Shown: one piece after another, positions 26,605 to 34,713 of the stretch
Position numbering within the stretch: the stretch's first letter is position 1
Layout of the letters: every line of letters begins with the position of its first letter
NCBI RefSeq assembly: GCF_002995495.1
Contig: NZ_PVZV01000002.1
Coordinates: forward strand, 992,001 to 1,056,000
Source of the DNA: Actinocorallia populi
GTDB taxonomy: Bacteria; Actinomycetota; Actinomycetes; Streptosporangiales; Streptosporangiaceae
DNA length: 64,000 bases
Reading direction: 5' to 3'
Notes under the pieces: generated by a model
Database searches by the model: none
Told to the model about the DNA's origin: nothing
What the model saw: the letters and a program-made list of their open reading frames with translations, nothing else
Program-made: the position numbers and the translations under genes

Positions 26605-27549
26605 ATGTCGCTGACCATCGGTGTGGACGTGGGGGGGACCAAGGTCGCCGCCGGGGTGGTCGACGAGCAGGGGCGGATCCTGGAGAAGCTGCGCAGGCCC
26701 ACGCCCTCCACCGACCCGGAGGAGACCGCGGGGGCCATCGCCGACCTGGTCGGCCGGCTCAAGGCCGAGCACCGCGACGTGGTCGCGGTCGGCCTGGGCG
26801 CGGCGGGCTTCGTGGACGAGAGCCGCTCGGTCGTGCTGTTCGCTCCCAACCTCGCCTGGCGGGACGAGCCGATCAAGGACAAGGTCGAGCAGCGGGTGGG
26901 CCTGCCCGTGGTGGTGGAGAACGACGCCAACGCCATGGCCTGGGGCGAGGCGCGGTTCGGCGCGGGCCGCGGCGAGCGGTACCTGGTCTGCATCACGCTG
27001 GGCACCGGGATCGGCGGGGGCATCATCGTCGACGGCCGGCTCTACCGGGGCCGCTACGGCATCGGCGCGGAGTTCGGGCACATCCGGGTGGTCCCGGACG
27101 GGCGGCGCTGCGGCTGCGGCAACCGCGGCTGCTGGGAGCAGTACGCCTCGGGCAACGCGCTCGCCCACGAGGCGCGCGACCTGGCCCGGGTGAACCCGGG
27201 CTGGGCGGCCCGCATGATCGAGCTCAGCGGCGGCTCGCCCGAGGTGATCACCGGTCTGGCGGTGTCCCAGGCCGCGCGCGAGGGGGACCCGGCGGCGCTG
27301 GAGTGCTTCCAGTCGGTGGCCGAGTGGACCGGCCAGGGCATGGCCGACCTCGCCGCCACCCTGGACCCCGGCGCGTTCATCATCGGCGGCGGCCTGTCGG
27401 CGGTGGCCGACCTGCTGCTGGAGCCGATCAAGAAGGCGTTCGCCAACGCGGTGACCGGGCACGGCCACCGCAGGCTCGCCGACGTGCGCGTCGCCGAGCT
27501 CGGTCCGGACGCGGGCATCGTCGGTGCGGCCGACCTCGCCCGGCAGTGA
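26605..27549 (+). CDS. glkA: ROK-family glucokinase
   Basis: Phosphorylates glucose with ATP. The 314-residue protein has the ATP motif IGVDVGGTKVAAGVV, catalytic Asp in VENDANAMAWGE, LGTGIGGGII, and the ROK zinc motif CGCGNRGCWEQYASG. In S. coelicolor the ROK glucokinase glkA occupies the corresponding place and has a role in carbon catabolite repression. Start ATG follows GGGGAGGGG. The predicted Embden-Meyerhof neighbour, a phosphofructokinase, lies 7 kb downstream. Confidence 0.92.
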   Translation: MSLTIGVDVGGTKVAAGVVDEQGRILEKLRRPTPSTDPEETAGAIADLVGRLKAEHRDVVAVGLGAAGFVDESRSVVLFAPNLAWRDEPIKDKVEQRVGLPVVVENDANAMAWGEARFGAGRGERYLVCITLGTGIGGGIIVDGRLYRGRYGIGAEFGHIRVVPDGRRCGCGNRGCWEQYASGNALAHEARDLARVNPGWAARMIELSGGSPEVITGLAVSQAAREGDPAALECFQSVAEWTGQGMADLAATLDPGAFIIGGGLSAVADLLLEPIKKAFANAVTGHGHRRLADVRVAELGPDAGIVGAADLARQ

Positions 27550-27613
27550 GCCGGTCCCGCGCGGCACGCGGTCCCATGATCCGTCCGTCTCGGACGGCGG
27601 CGGGCCGGAGGGT

Positions 27614-28294
27614 GTGCGGGTCGCGGTCCTGAGCTACAACCTGAGGTCGTTGCGGGACGATCCGGAGGCGGTGGCCCGGGTGGTGCGCGCCTGCGCCCCC
27701 GACGTGCTGTGCCTGCAGGAGGTGCCCCGCTTCGGCCGCTGGCGGGCGCGGCGCGACGCGCTGGCGGCCGCGTGCGGGATGGCGGTGCTGGCGAGCCGCA
27801 GGCGGGCGGGGCTCGCGGTGCTCGGCGGCCCGCGGGTGCGGCTGCTGTCGGCCGAGTACCGGCTGCTGTCGTGGTCGCCGCCGCTGCACCGCAGGGCGCT
27901 GGCCCTGGCCCGGGTCCGGGTGGACGGCCGGCCGCTGGCCGTGGCCTCCACCCATCTGGACCTGGCGCCCGGCGCGCGGTTGCGGCACGGGATGGAGATC
28001 CTCCGGCTGCTGGCCGCCTGCCCCGAGCCGGTCGTGCTGGCCGGGGACGTCAACGAGACCTCCGGCGGTTCCACCTGGCGGCTGCTGGCCGGCGGGTTCC
28101 AGGACGCGTACGCGGTCGCGCCCGAAGGCGGCGCGCCGACCTTTCCCGCGCGGGCGCCCCGGCGCCGGATCGACGCGGTGTTCGCCGACCGGTCGCTGCG
28201 CGTCCTGGGCTGCGGCGTGCCCCCCGACCCGGCGGGCGACTTTCCGCAGGCCACGGACCACTGTCCGGTGCTGGCCAGGATCGTGCTGCCCTGA
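27614..28294 (+). CDS. Endonuclease/exonuclease/phosphatase-family hydrolase
   Basis: A 226-residue EEP-fold hydrolase: LSYNLRSL at the N-terminus, metal Glu in CLQEVPRFG, STHLDLAPG, LAGDVNETSGG (catalytic Asp and Asn) and ATDHCPVLA at the C-terminus. Substrates in the family range from DNA to phospholipids and inositol phosphates; none can be chosen here. The GTG at 27614 is used because it begins at the first strand. A GTG at 27524 inside glkA would add 30 unstructured residues. Confidence 0.85.
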   Translation: MRVAVLSYNLRSLRDDPEAVARVVRACAPDVLCLQEVPRFGRWRARRDALAAACGMAVLASRRRAGLAVLGGPRVRLLSAEYRLLSWSPPLHRRALALARVRVDGRPLAVASTHLDLAPGARLRHGMEILRLLAACPEPVVLAGDVNETSGGSTWRLLAGGFQDAYAVAPEGGAPTFPARAPRRRIDAVFADRSLRVLGCGVPPDPAGDFPQATDHCPVLARIVLP

Positions 28295-28439
28295 CCCTCA
28301 CCCGGGGGACCGCTCCCGGTCACCGTGGGTGCTGGAGATCTCACTGTGGATATTCAGCACAAGAGCGTGTGTTCCCCTGATTTGCCGGGCAGGTGCCGCT
28401 AAAGTCCGAAACTTAGGTAAAGGCGGAGAGGGCAGACCC

Positions 28440-28856
28440 GTGAAGATCCTGATCAACCTGGGCCGCGGCGCGTCCGTCACGGTGGCGCCGGGCAGGCGGC
28501 AGTCGCTGGTGTTCGACAAGGAATGGAACGACCCGGACAAGGTTCACAAGGACGGCGCCCACGCCGACTGGCTGCCCAAGGAGTCGGCCTACCACCTGGC
28601 CACCCTGACCGTCATCGCCGACGGCCAGGCCGACGGCGAGAAGCTCAAGCTCACCATCACCGAGTACGAGCGGGACAAGGACACCCGGACCAAGGACGCG
28701 CTGGGCGAGGACAAGGTCGGCAACGGCACCCGCGTGGAGTACACCCTCTCGGGGCTGGTCTGGATGGACGAGAAGCGGCGCTACCGCGCCGAGGTGGAGA
28801 ACTTCGGCACCGTGCCGGTGACCGTCGAGAAGGCCTACCTCAAAGTGGCGCGGTGA
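28440..28856 (+). CDS. Uncharacterised beta-rich protein
   Basis: A 138-residue, strongly charged protein (Lys, Asp and Glu) of alternating hydrophobic pattern, for example KILINLGRGASVTVAPG and LATLTVIADG, with VEKAYLKVAR at the C-terminus. No signal peptide, membrane segment or Cys. The GTG start follows GGCGGAGAGG. No family is recognised. Confidence 0.7.
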   Translation: MKILINLGRGASVTVAPGRRQSLVFDKEWNDPDKVHKDGAHADWLPKESAYHLATLTVIADGQADGEKLKLTITEYERDKDTRTKDALGEDKVGNGTRVEYTLSGLVWMDEKRRYRAEVENFGTVPVTVEKAYLKVAR

Positions 28857-28883
28857 AGCGGTTCCCTGCCGTGCCGCGCGGGC

Positions 28884-29597
28884 TCAGATGACCGCGCCGT
28901 CGTCGTCGCCGTCCCTGGGCTCGTCGCCCATGCGCAGCACCAGGATGACGAAGCCGCCGATGAAGGCGGCCACCGCCAGGAACGCGGCCCAGCCCGGCGC
29001 GGACCAGCGGAAGACCACCGTGGCCAGGATGTAGAGCGGCCCGCCGACCAGGCACAGCCAGGCGAGCCTGCTGGCCGGGTCGCCGGTCGGCAGCGGCGGG
29101 GGAGGCGGCGGCTCGTAGTGCCCCTCCTCGTCCGGCTCGGGGAAGTCCCCGTCCTCCTTGACCGGACCCACCGGGCCCTCGGAGTAGTAGACGACACGGG
29201 CGGTCGGCAGCCGGCCGGAGCCGTCCTGCAGGTCGTCGCCGGCGTCGGCGGGGCCGAGGTTCTCCTCGTCGGGCCACGACACGTCGGTGGGCGTCTCGCC
29301 GAAACCGGCCACGATCTCCGCGAAGATCGCGTCCTCGTCGCGTTCGGGGGGCGGCGCCACCCGGTCCCGCAGCACGCTGACGTGCAGCAGCCGTTCGGCC
29401 TCGCCCTTGTGCTCGGCGTCGACGTGCACATGGTCCAGGACGTCGGGACCATCACCGCCCCCCGGCAGCGCGTACGCGGCGATGCCCGCCTCGCGCAGCA
29501 CGGTGAGCAGTCGGTCGGCGAGTTCGGGGACCAGGTCGATCAGGGGCGCGTAGGCGTCCGCTGACAGCCCGTTCTCGCGGCGGTTCACTTCCCTCAA
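28884..29597 (-). CDS. DUF308-like protein with C-terminal membrane helices
   Basis: A 237-residue protein with an N-terminal soluble region (about 1-100, including DLVPELADRLLTVLREAG), an acidic Pro-rich linker with a run of eight prolines near 167, then two helices near the C-terminus (LAWLCLVGGPLYILATVVF and AAFLAVAAFIGGFVILVL). A similar protein lies at this place in Streptomyces; the function is unknown. Confidence 0.75.
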   Translation of the reverse strand: MREVNRRENGLSADAYAPLIDLVPELADRLLTVLREAGIAAYALPGGGDGPDVLDHVHVDAEHKGEAERLLHVSVLRDRVAPPPERDEDAIFAEIVAGFGETPTDVSWPDEENLGPADAGDDLQDGSGRLPTARVVYYSEGPVGPVKEDGDFPEPDEEGHYEPPPPPPLPTGDPASRLAWLCLVGGPLYILATVVFRWSAPGWAAFLAVAAFIGGFVILVLRMGDEPRDGDDDGAVI

Positions 29598-29760
29598 CCC
29601 CTCAGGACTCCGGCGACCATCATGCGTTGAGCCTACGGTGCGAATCGTCCCACGGGGGGCAAGGGGGCGCGATCGTTCCGTCTGACCGATCCCGTGCGAA
29701 GATGTCTCCCACTTTCATCGTCGGGTACGGGTCAAAGGTCACGGAGAAGAGGCGGTCACG

Positions 29761-30480
29761 ATGTTCTGGTGGGTGGTCAAGGCGATCGTGGGGCCGCTCC
29801 TGGTGCTGATCTGGCGGCCGAAGAACGACGGCATGGAGAACGTGCCGGAGGAGGGCCCGGTCATCCTGGCCAGCAACCACCTCTCGTTCGCCGACCACTT
29901 CTTCGGCCCCTGGCCGCTGCGCCGCAGGATCGTCTTCCTCGGCAAGCGCGACTACTTCACCGGCAAGGGCGTCAAGGGCGCGCTCAGCCGGATGTTCTTC
30001 AGCGGCGTCGGGGTGATCCCGATCGACCGCACCGGCGGCAAGGCCAGCGAGGAGGCCCTGGCCACCGGGCTGCGCGTGCTGCGCGAGGGCAAGCTGCTGG
30101 GCATCTACCCCGAGGGCACCCGGGTGCCGGACAACCGGCTGTTCAAGGGCAAGACCGGGGTGGCGCGGCTGGCCCTGCAGGGCAGGGTGCCGGTGATCCC
30201 GATGGCGATGATGCACACCTTCGAGCTGATGCCCGCGGGCTCGCGGCCGCGCGTCCGCGGCCTGCCCGGACGGCCCGGCGTGCGCTTCGGCGAGCCGATG
30301 GACTTCTCGCAGTACTACGGCCGGGAGGACGACCGCGAGGTGCTCCGCCTGATCACCGACAAGATCATGATGGCGATCAGGGAGCTGTCCGGCCAGGAGT
30401 ACGTCGACCGCTACGCCGCCGAGGTCAAGGCCGAGCTCGCCGGCAAGGCGGTCGTGCGCAGGGACGACGACGAGGAGTGA
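29761..30480 (+). CDS. 1-acyl-sn-glycerol-3-phosphate acyltransferase (PlsC family)
   Basis: Adds an acyl chain to lysophosphatidate or a related acceptor at the membrane. The 239-residue protein has catalytic NHLSFADH (NHx4D), GVIPIDRTGG, and YPEGTRVPD (acceptor-binding EGTR). It occupies the place of M. tuberculosis Rv2182c, an acyltransferase in the same synteny block. Its TGA overlaps the GTG of the sensor kinase gene by 4 bp, so the two are translationally coupled. Confidence 0.92.
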   Translation: MFWWVVKAIVGPLLVLIWRPKNDGMENVPEEGPVILASNHLSFADHFFGPWPLRRRIVFLGKRDYFTGKGVKGALSRMFFSGVGVIPIDRTGGKASEEALATGLRVLREGKLLGIYPEGTRVPDNRLFKGKTGVARLALQGRVPVIPMAMMHTFELMPAGSRPRVRGLPGRPGVRFGEPMDFSQYYGREDDREVLRLITDKIMMAIRELSGQEYVDRYAAEVKAELAGKAVVRRDDDEE

Positions 30481-31595
30481 ACGTCGAGGCTGCCCTCTGG
30501 CGGGCCCTGGCGGTCTTCCGGATCGTCGCCTGCCTCTACGCGGCGGTCCTGATCGCCTCCAACCACCAGTCCTACCTGCATCCGGCGGGCGGCTGGATCG
30601 TGCTGGCCGTCATGGTGGCGTGGACGGCCTTCACCGTCCGGGCCTACGCCGGGGGCGGGGCGGGGCCGGTCCTGGCCGGTCTCGACCTCGTCGTGTCCAC
30701 GGGGTGCCTGCTGGCCACCGGGCTGGTGGAGACCGCGCAGCACCTGGCCGACGGGCGGCCCAACCTGACGGCCAGCTGGGTGGCGATCCCGGTCCTGGTG
30801 TGGGCGCTGCTCGGCGGCGTGCGCTGGGGTGCCGCGGCGGCGCTGCTCGTGGGCATCCCCGACATGCTGCTGCGCTGGCTGTACGGCGGGGAGTTCCAGC
30901 AGACCACCCTCAACGGCCTGGTGCTGCTGCTGATGGGCGGGGTGGTGGTCGGCTACCTGGGCAGGCTGGCCCGCTACAGCCAGGAGCGCCTGGCGCGCGC
31001 GGTGGCGCTGGAGACCGCGACCAGGGAGCGCGAACGGCTCGCCCGCGACCTGCACGACTCGGTGCTGCAGGTGCTGGCGCTGGTGCGGCGGCGGGGGACG
31101 GAGCTGGGCGGCGAGGCCGCCGAGCTGGGCAGGCTGGCGGGGGAGCAGGAGGTGGCGCTGCGCGCGCTGATCTCCCGCCCGGCGGGCGAGGAGGAGCCCG
31201 GCGGCGAGCGCGACCTGCGCGACCTGCTGGACCGCTACGCCTCGTCCTCGGTGCAGGTCTCCGCCCCGGCGACACCGGTGCGCCTGCCCGGCCACGCCGC
31301 GGCCGAGCTGGCGGCGGCGGTGGGCGCCGCCCTCGACAACGTCTCCCGCCACTGCGGTCCGGACGCGCGGGCGTGGGTCCTGGTGGAGGACGACGGGGAG
31401 ACGGTGACGGTCAGCGTCCGCGACGACGGGCCCGGCATCCCCGAAGGGCGGATGGAGGCCGCGGCGAAGGGCGGCCGCATGGGCCTGGCCCGGTCGATCA
31501 AGGGCCGTGTCCGCGACCTGGGCGGCACCGTCGAGATCTTCTCCTCGCCCGGCGCCGGCACCGAGCTGGAGCTGATCGTCCCCCGTCCGCGCTGA
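30477..31595 (+). CDS. macS: MacS-type membrane sensor histidine kinase
   Basis: A 372-residue kinase with about six N-terminal helices (residues 8-160), then a HisKA_3 dimerisation box with phospho-acceptor His in ERLARDLHDSVLQVLALV, and an HATPase_c domain (AALDNVSRHCGPDARA, VRDDGPGIP, GRMGLA). It overlaps the acyltransferase stop and is 78 bp upstream of its regulator. Orthology with S. coelicolor MacS, involved in morphogenesis and antibiotic production, is inferred from the locus. Confidence 0.88.
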   Translation: MNVEAALWRALAVFRIVACLYAAVLIASNHQSYLHPAGGWIVLAVMVAWTAFTVRAYAGGGAGPVLAGLDLVVSTGCLLATGLVETAQHLADGRPNLTASWVAIPVLVWALLGGVRWGAAAALLVGIPDMLLRWLYGGEFQQTTLNGLVLLLMGGVVVGYLGRLARYSQERLARAVALETATRERERLARDLHDSVLQVLALVRRRGTELGGEAAELGRLAGEQEVALRALISRPAGEEEPGGERDLRDLLDRYASSSVQVSAPATPVRLPGHAAAELAAAVGAALDNVSRHCGPDARAWVLVEDDGETVTVSVRDDGPGIPEGRMEAAAKGGRMGLARSIKGRVRDLGGTVEIFSSPGAGTELELIVPRPR

Positions 31596-31673
31596 CGCGG
31601 GCGGGGTGCATGATGGGCGGTGCGGGACGAGAGGGCCCGCGCGTACGGGCCGGAGCCCGGTGAGGAGAGGACG

Positions 31674-32324
31674 ATGACGGGGATCCGGGTGATGGTGGTC
31701 GACGACCATCCGATGTGGCGCGAGGCCGTGGCGCGCGACCTGGCCGAGGCCGGGTACGAGGTGGTGGCCACGGCGGGCGAGGGGCGCAAGGCGGTGCGGA
31801 TCGCCGCGGCGGCCCGGCCGCAGGTGGCGGTCGTGGACCTGCAGCTGCCCGACATCAGCGGGGTGCAGGTCGCCCGCTCGCTGGTGGCCGCCGACCCGTC
31901 GGTGCGGGTGCTGGTGCTGTCGGCCAGCGGGGAGCAGGCCGACGTCCTGGAGGCGGTGAAGGCGGGCGCCACCGGCTACCTGCTCAAGTCAGCGGCCCGC
32001 GAGGAGTTCCTGGACGCCGTGGCGCGCACCGCGCAGGGCGACGCGGTCTTCACCCCCGGCCTGGCCGGGCTGGTGCTGGGCGAGTACCGCAGGCTCGCCG
32101 CCGCGCCGGCCCCCGAGCCCGACGCCCCGCGCCTGACCGACCGCGAGACCGAGATCCTGCGCCTGGTCGCCAAGGGCCTGACCTACAAGCAGATCGCCGA
32201 GCGCCTCGTCCTCTCCCACCGCACGGTCCAGAACCACGTGCAGAACACCCTGGGCAAACTCCAGCTCCACAACCGGGTGGAGCTGGTGCGTTATGCGATC
32301 GAGAAGGGTCTCGACGGCGAATAG
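31674..32324 (+). CDS. macR: NarL-type response regulator, MacR-like
   Basis: A 216-residue regulator with a receiver domain (VVDDHPMW, phospho-acceptor Asp in AVVDLQLPD, Lys in YLLKSAA) and a LuxR-type helix-turn-helix (LTDRETEILRLVAKG, KQIAERLVLSHRTVQNHVQN). The partner is the kinase encoded immediately upstream. The ATG at 31674 follows GAGGAGAGG. It precedes the MNIO cassette by 84 bp in the same direction, so that cassette may be under its control or cotranscribed. Confidence 0.93.
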   Translation: MTGIRVMVVDDHPMWREAVARDLAEAGYEVVATAGEGRKAVRIAAAARPQVAVVDLQLPDISGVQVARSLVAADPSVRVLVLSASGEQADVLEAVKAGATGYLLKSAAREEFLDAVARTAQGDAVFTPGLAGLVLGEYRRLAAAPAPEPDAPRLTDRETEILRLVAKGLTYKQIAERLVLSHRTVQNHVQNTLGKLQLHNRVELVRYAIEKGLDGE

Positions 32325-32408
32325 TCCCCTCCGCCGGAACCCGGCCGCCTCCTCCTGCATCTATCTGGTCGAGACCGGGCGATGCCCGGGAGAACGAGGG
32401 AGAGTCAG

Positions 32409-33293
32409 ATGACGGACTCGACGACCACGTGGGGAATCAACGGGCCTGCCTTCCTTGGAGTGTTCGCCCTGGTGGCCGCGGCGGCATGGCTGCTGGGACT
32501 GGCGATGCGCCGCCGGCTGCGGGCGGGCCGGGCCCCCTCCCGCGAACTGCACCCCTACGAACTGGCCTACCTGCAGGGCGGCGCCCGGCTGGTCGTCGCG
32601 TCCGTCCTGGCGGCGCTGCGGATGTCCGGGTCGGTCACCGCGCGGCCGGGCGGCTCCCTGCGGGCCGAGGGCACCCCGGTGGCGGCGCGCTCCCCGCTGG
32701 ACCAGGCGGTCCTGAAGGCGGCGGGCCGGGCCGTGCGGACCGGGGAGCTGGCCGACCACTCCCTCCTGCGGCCGCGCCTGGACGAGCTGCGCGACGGCCT
32801 GCGCGCCGAGGGGCTGCTGCTCGGCCCCGAGGACCGGCGGGTCGTGCGGATCTCCGCGCTGCCGCTGCTGTTCGTACTGCTGGTGGGCCTGGCGCGGATG
32901 GCGGCGGGCCTGCAGAACGGGAAGCCGGTCGGCTACCTGATCGCGCTGCTCGTGGTCGCCGCGGCAGTGCTGGCGTTCATGCTGTACGTCCCCGAGAAGA
33001 CCCGGGCCGTGGACGGCGTGCTGCTCGAGGCCCGGACCCGCCACCCGGAGCTGCAGCCGACCGCCTCCCCCGACTGGCGGTCCCACGGCCCCGAGGCGGC
33101 GGCGCTGGGCGTGGCGCTGTTCGGCGTCGGCGCGCTGGTGGCCATGGACCCCCAGTTCGCCGAGGAGGCCGAGATCCAGCAGCGCCTCGGCCAGACCGGC
33201 TCCGGCGGCGGTGACGGCGGAGGCGGTGGCGACGGCGGGGACGGCGGCGGCGGGGGAGGCGGCTGCGGCGGTTGCGGGGGATGCGGCGGATGA
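32409..33293 (+). CDS. TIGR04222-type membrane protein with Gly/Cys-rich C-terminal tail
   Basis: A 294-residue protein with an N-terminal helix (FLGVFALVAAAAWLLGLAM), a soluble domain beginning ELHPYELAYLQGGARLVV (about 50-150), two central helices (ALPLLFVLLVGLARMAAG and GYLIALLVVAAAVLAFMLYV), a further hydrophobic stretch near 235-250, and a tail of about 30 residues made of Gly with Asp, ending CGGCGGCGG. The body fits the TIGR04222 family. The tail has its only clustered cysteines and resembles a modification site. The stop overlaps the MNIO start as ATGA. A role as substrate of the next enzyme is inferred. Confidence 0.85.
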   Translation: MTDSTTTWGINGPAFLGVFALVAAAAWLLGLAMRRRLRAGRAPSRELHPYELAYLQGGARLVVASVLAALRMSGSVTARPGGSLRAEGTPVAARSPLDQAVLKAAGRAVRTGELADHSLLRPRLDELRDGLRAEGLLLGPEDRRVVRISALPLLFVLLVGLARMAAGLQNGKPVGYLIALLVVAAAVLAFMLYVPEKTRAVDGVLLEARTRHPELQPTASPDWRSHGPEAAALGVALFGVGALVAMDPQFAEEAEIQQRLGQTGSGGGDGGGGGDGGDGGGGGGGCGGCGGCGG

Positions 33294-34108
33294 CCTCTCC
33301 CGGGGTGGGGCTCGGCTGGCGGCCCCCGCTCGCGCGGTTCGCCGCGGACCTGCCGGGACTGGCCGGCTCCGGCTTCGCCGAGGTGATCGCCGAGACCCTG
33401 CACCGCCCCGATCCCGCGCTGCTGGAGCTGCGCGACCGGGGCGCGCGGATCGTCCCGCACGGCGTGCGGCTGTCACTGGGCGGCGCCGCTCCGGTCGAGC
33501 CCGAACGGGTCGCCCATCTGGCGCACTGCGCCGAGCTGCTGGGCGCGCCGCTGGTCAGCGAGCACGTGGCGTTCGTGCGTGCCGGAGGCCTGGAGGCGGG
33601 GCACCTGCTGCCGGTGCCCCGCAGCCGCGCGGCGCTGGACGCGCTGACCCGCAACATCCGCCTCACCCGCGCGGAGCTGGACGTGCCGCTGGCCGTCGAG
33701 CCGATCGCGGCGCTCTTCGACTGGCCCGACGACGAGTACACCGAGGGCGACTTCCTCACCGAGCTGCTCGACCGGACCGGCGCGCTGCTCCTGCTGGACG
33801 TGGCCAACGTCTACGCCAACGCGCGCAACAGGGGGCGGGACCCGGTGAAGGAGCTGGAGTCCTTCCCGCTCGACCGCGTCGCCTACTGCCATGTGGCGGG
33901 CGGCGGCGAACACGACGGGTACTACCACGACACCCACACCCACGCGCTGCCCGAGGAGGTGCTCGCGCTGGTCGGCGAGGCCGGGCGGCGCACCACCGCC
34001 GGCCTGGGATACCTGCTGGAGCGCGACGGCAACTACCCGCCCGCCGCCGCACTGCGGGCCGAACTGGACGCGATCGCCGACGCGGCCGGGCTGGCGCGGA
34101 TCACATGA
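33290..34108 (+). CDS. DUF692 family multinuclear non-heme iron (MNIO) enzyme
   Basis: A 272-residue TIM-barrel protein of the MbnB/TglH/BufB superfamily. Family landmarks are LGWRPPL at the start, PHGVRLSLGG (metal His), SEHVAFV, VEPIAALFDWP, LLLLDVANVYANARNRG, YCHVAGGGEHDGYYHDTHTH and LLERDGNYPP. MNIO enzymes use two or three iron atoms to modify Cys or other residues of peptide substrates. The usual ENP and DVNN motifs are altered (VEP, DVAN), so it belongs to a divergent clade. Starts on ATG 33290 inside the upstream stop; a further ATGA overlap links it to the partner gene. Confidence 0.88.
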   Translation: MTSPGVGLGWRPPLARFAADLPGLAGSGFAEVIAETLHRPDPALLELRDRGARIVPHGVRLSLGGAAPVEPERVAHLAHCAELLGAPLVSEHVAFVRAGGLEAGHLLPVPRSRAALDALTRNIRLTRAELDVPLAVEPIAALFDWPDDEYTEGDFLTELLDRTGALLLLDVANVYANARNRGRDPVKELESFPLDRVAYCHVAGGGEHDGYYHDTHTHALPEEVLALVGEAGRRTTAGLGYLLERDGNYPPAAALRAELDAIADAAGLARIT

Positions 34109-34665
34109 CCGGCCCGAAGGAACCCGGCCCGGCGGAATCCGGTCTGGCGGAGTCCGGCCCAGAGGAGTCCGGTCCGGAGAAGTTCGGTCCAGGGGAGCTC
34201 GGCTCGGAGGAGTCCGGCCCGACGGAGTCCGGCTTGGAGGAGCCAGGGCTGGCGGAGCTCGCCCGGCGGCAGGAGGAGCTGGTCCGCGCCCTGGTGGCCG
34301 GGGCGCGGCTGCCCGAGGGTTTCGACGCGGCGCGGGTCGGCGCGGCCGCCCGCGCGCTGCGCAACAAGAGGTTCGGGGAGGTCGTGCGCGTCTGGCCGTC
34401 GCTGCTGCCCTACCGCACGGAGTTCTGCGCGTGGGCCGAAGGCAGGCCCACGAGGGGCGCCGAGCGGGACGGCTGGGAGTTCGCCCGCGCGCACCGCTCG
34501 CTGCTGGACGACGGCGCGGCGACCGACCTGGCCGTCCTGGAGGCGCGATGGCGCCATGCAGACGAGCCGCGGAGGCGCCGGGGGCCGGTGGTGCGCCGGG
34601 CGCCGGGAGGGCTCGTCCTGGGGCTGTGGGGCCGGGTGCGGGTACTCCGAGTACGGAGTGGTTAG
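34105..34665 (+). CDS. Putative MNIO partner protein with N-terminal pentapeptide repeats
   Basis: A 186-residue protein. Residues about 5-50 are degenerate five-residue repeats of the type GPEES/GLAES; then comes a helical domain (ELARRQEELVRALVAGARLP, ALRNKRFGEVVRVWPSL, FCAWAEGRP) and an Arg-rich tail. In MNIO pathways the enzyme is followed by a small helical partner that recruits the substrate; the position, ATGA overlap and size suggest that role. The resemblance to known partners is weak, so this is inference from context. Confidence 0.75.
   Translation: MTGPKEPGPAESGLAESGPEESGPEKFGPGELGSEESGPTESGLEEPGLAELARRQEELVRALVAGARLPEGFDAARVGAAARALRNKRFGEVVRVWPSLLPYRTEFCAWAEGRPTRGAERDGWEFARAHRSLLDDGAATDLAVLEARWRHADEPRRRRGPVVRRAPGGLVLGLWGRVRVLRVRSG
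34642..34654. promoter_or_regulatory. Perfect inverted repeat upstream of the phosphofructokinase gene
   Basis: GTACTCCGAGTAC (6-bp arms, one central base) lies at the 3' end of the partner gene, 60 bp before the phosphofructokinase start. It contains the GAGTAC half-site found in MacR operators of Streptomyces but in reversed order. It may be an operator; this is weak evidence. Confidence 0.3.
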
Positions 34666-34713
34666 GTCGGATGGGAGCCCTCGGGCGGGCTCACGGACCG
34701 TGAAGGGGGCTGC

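Noticed and set aside
32382-34665. A copper-chaperone-only reading of the Cys-Gly-Gly tail, without enzyme modification
   Set aside because: Not excluded, but strict ATGA coupling to an MNIO enzyme makes a modified tail the better explanation.
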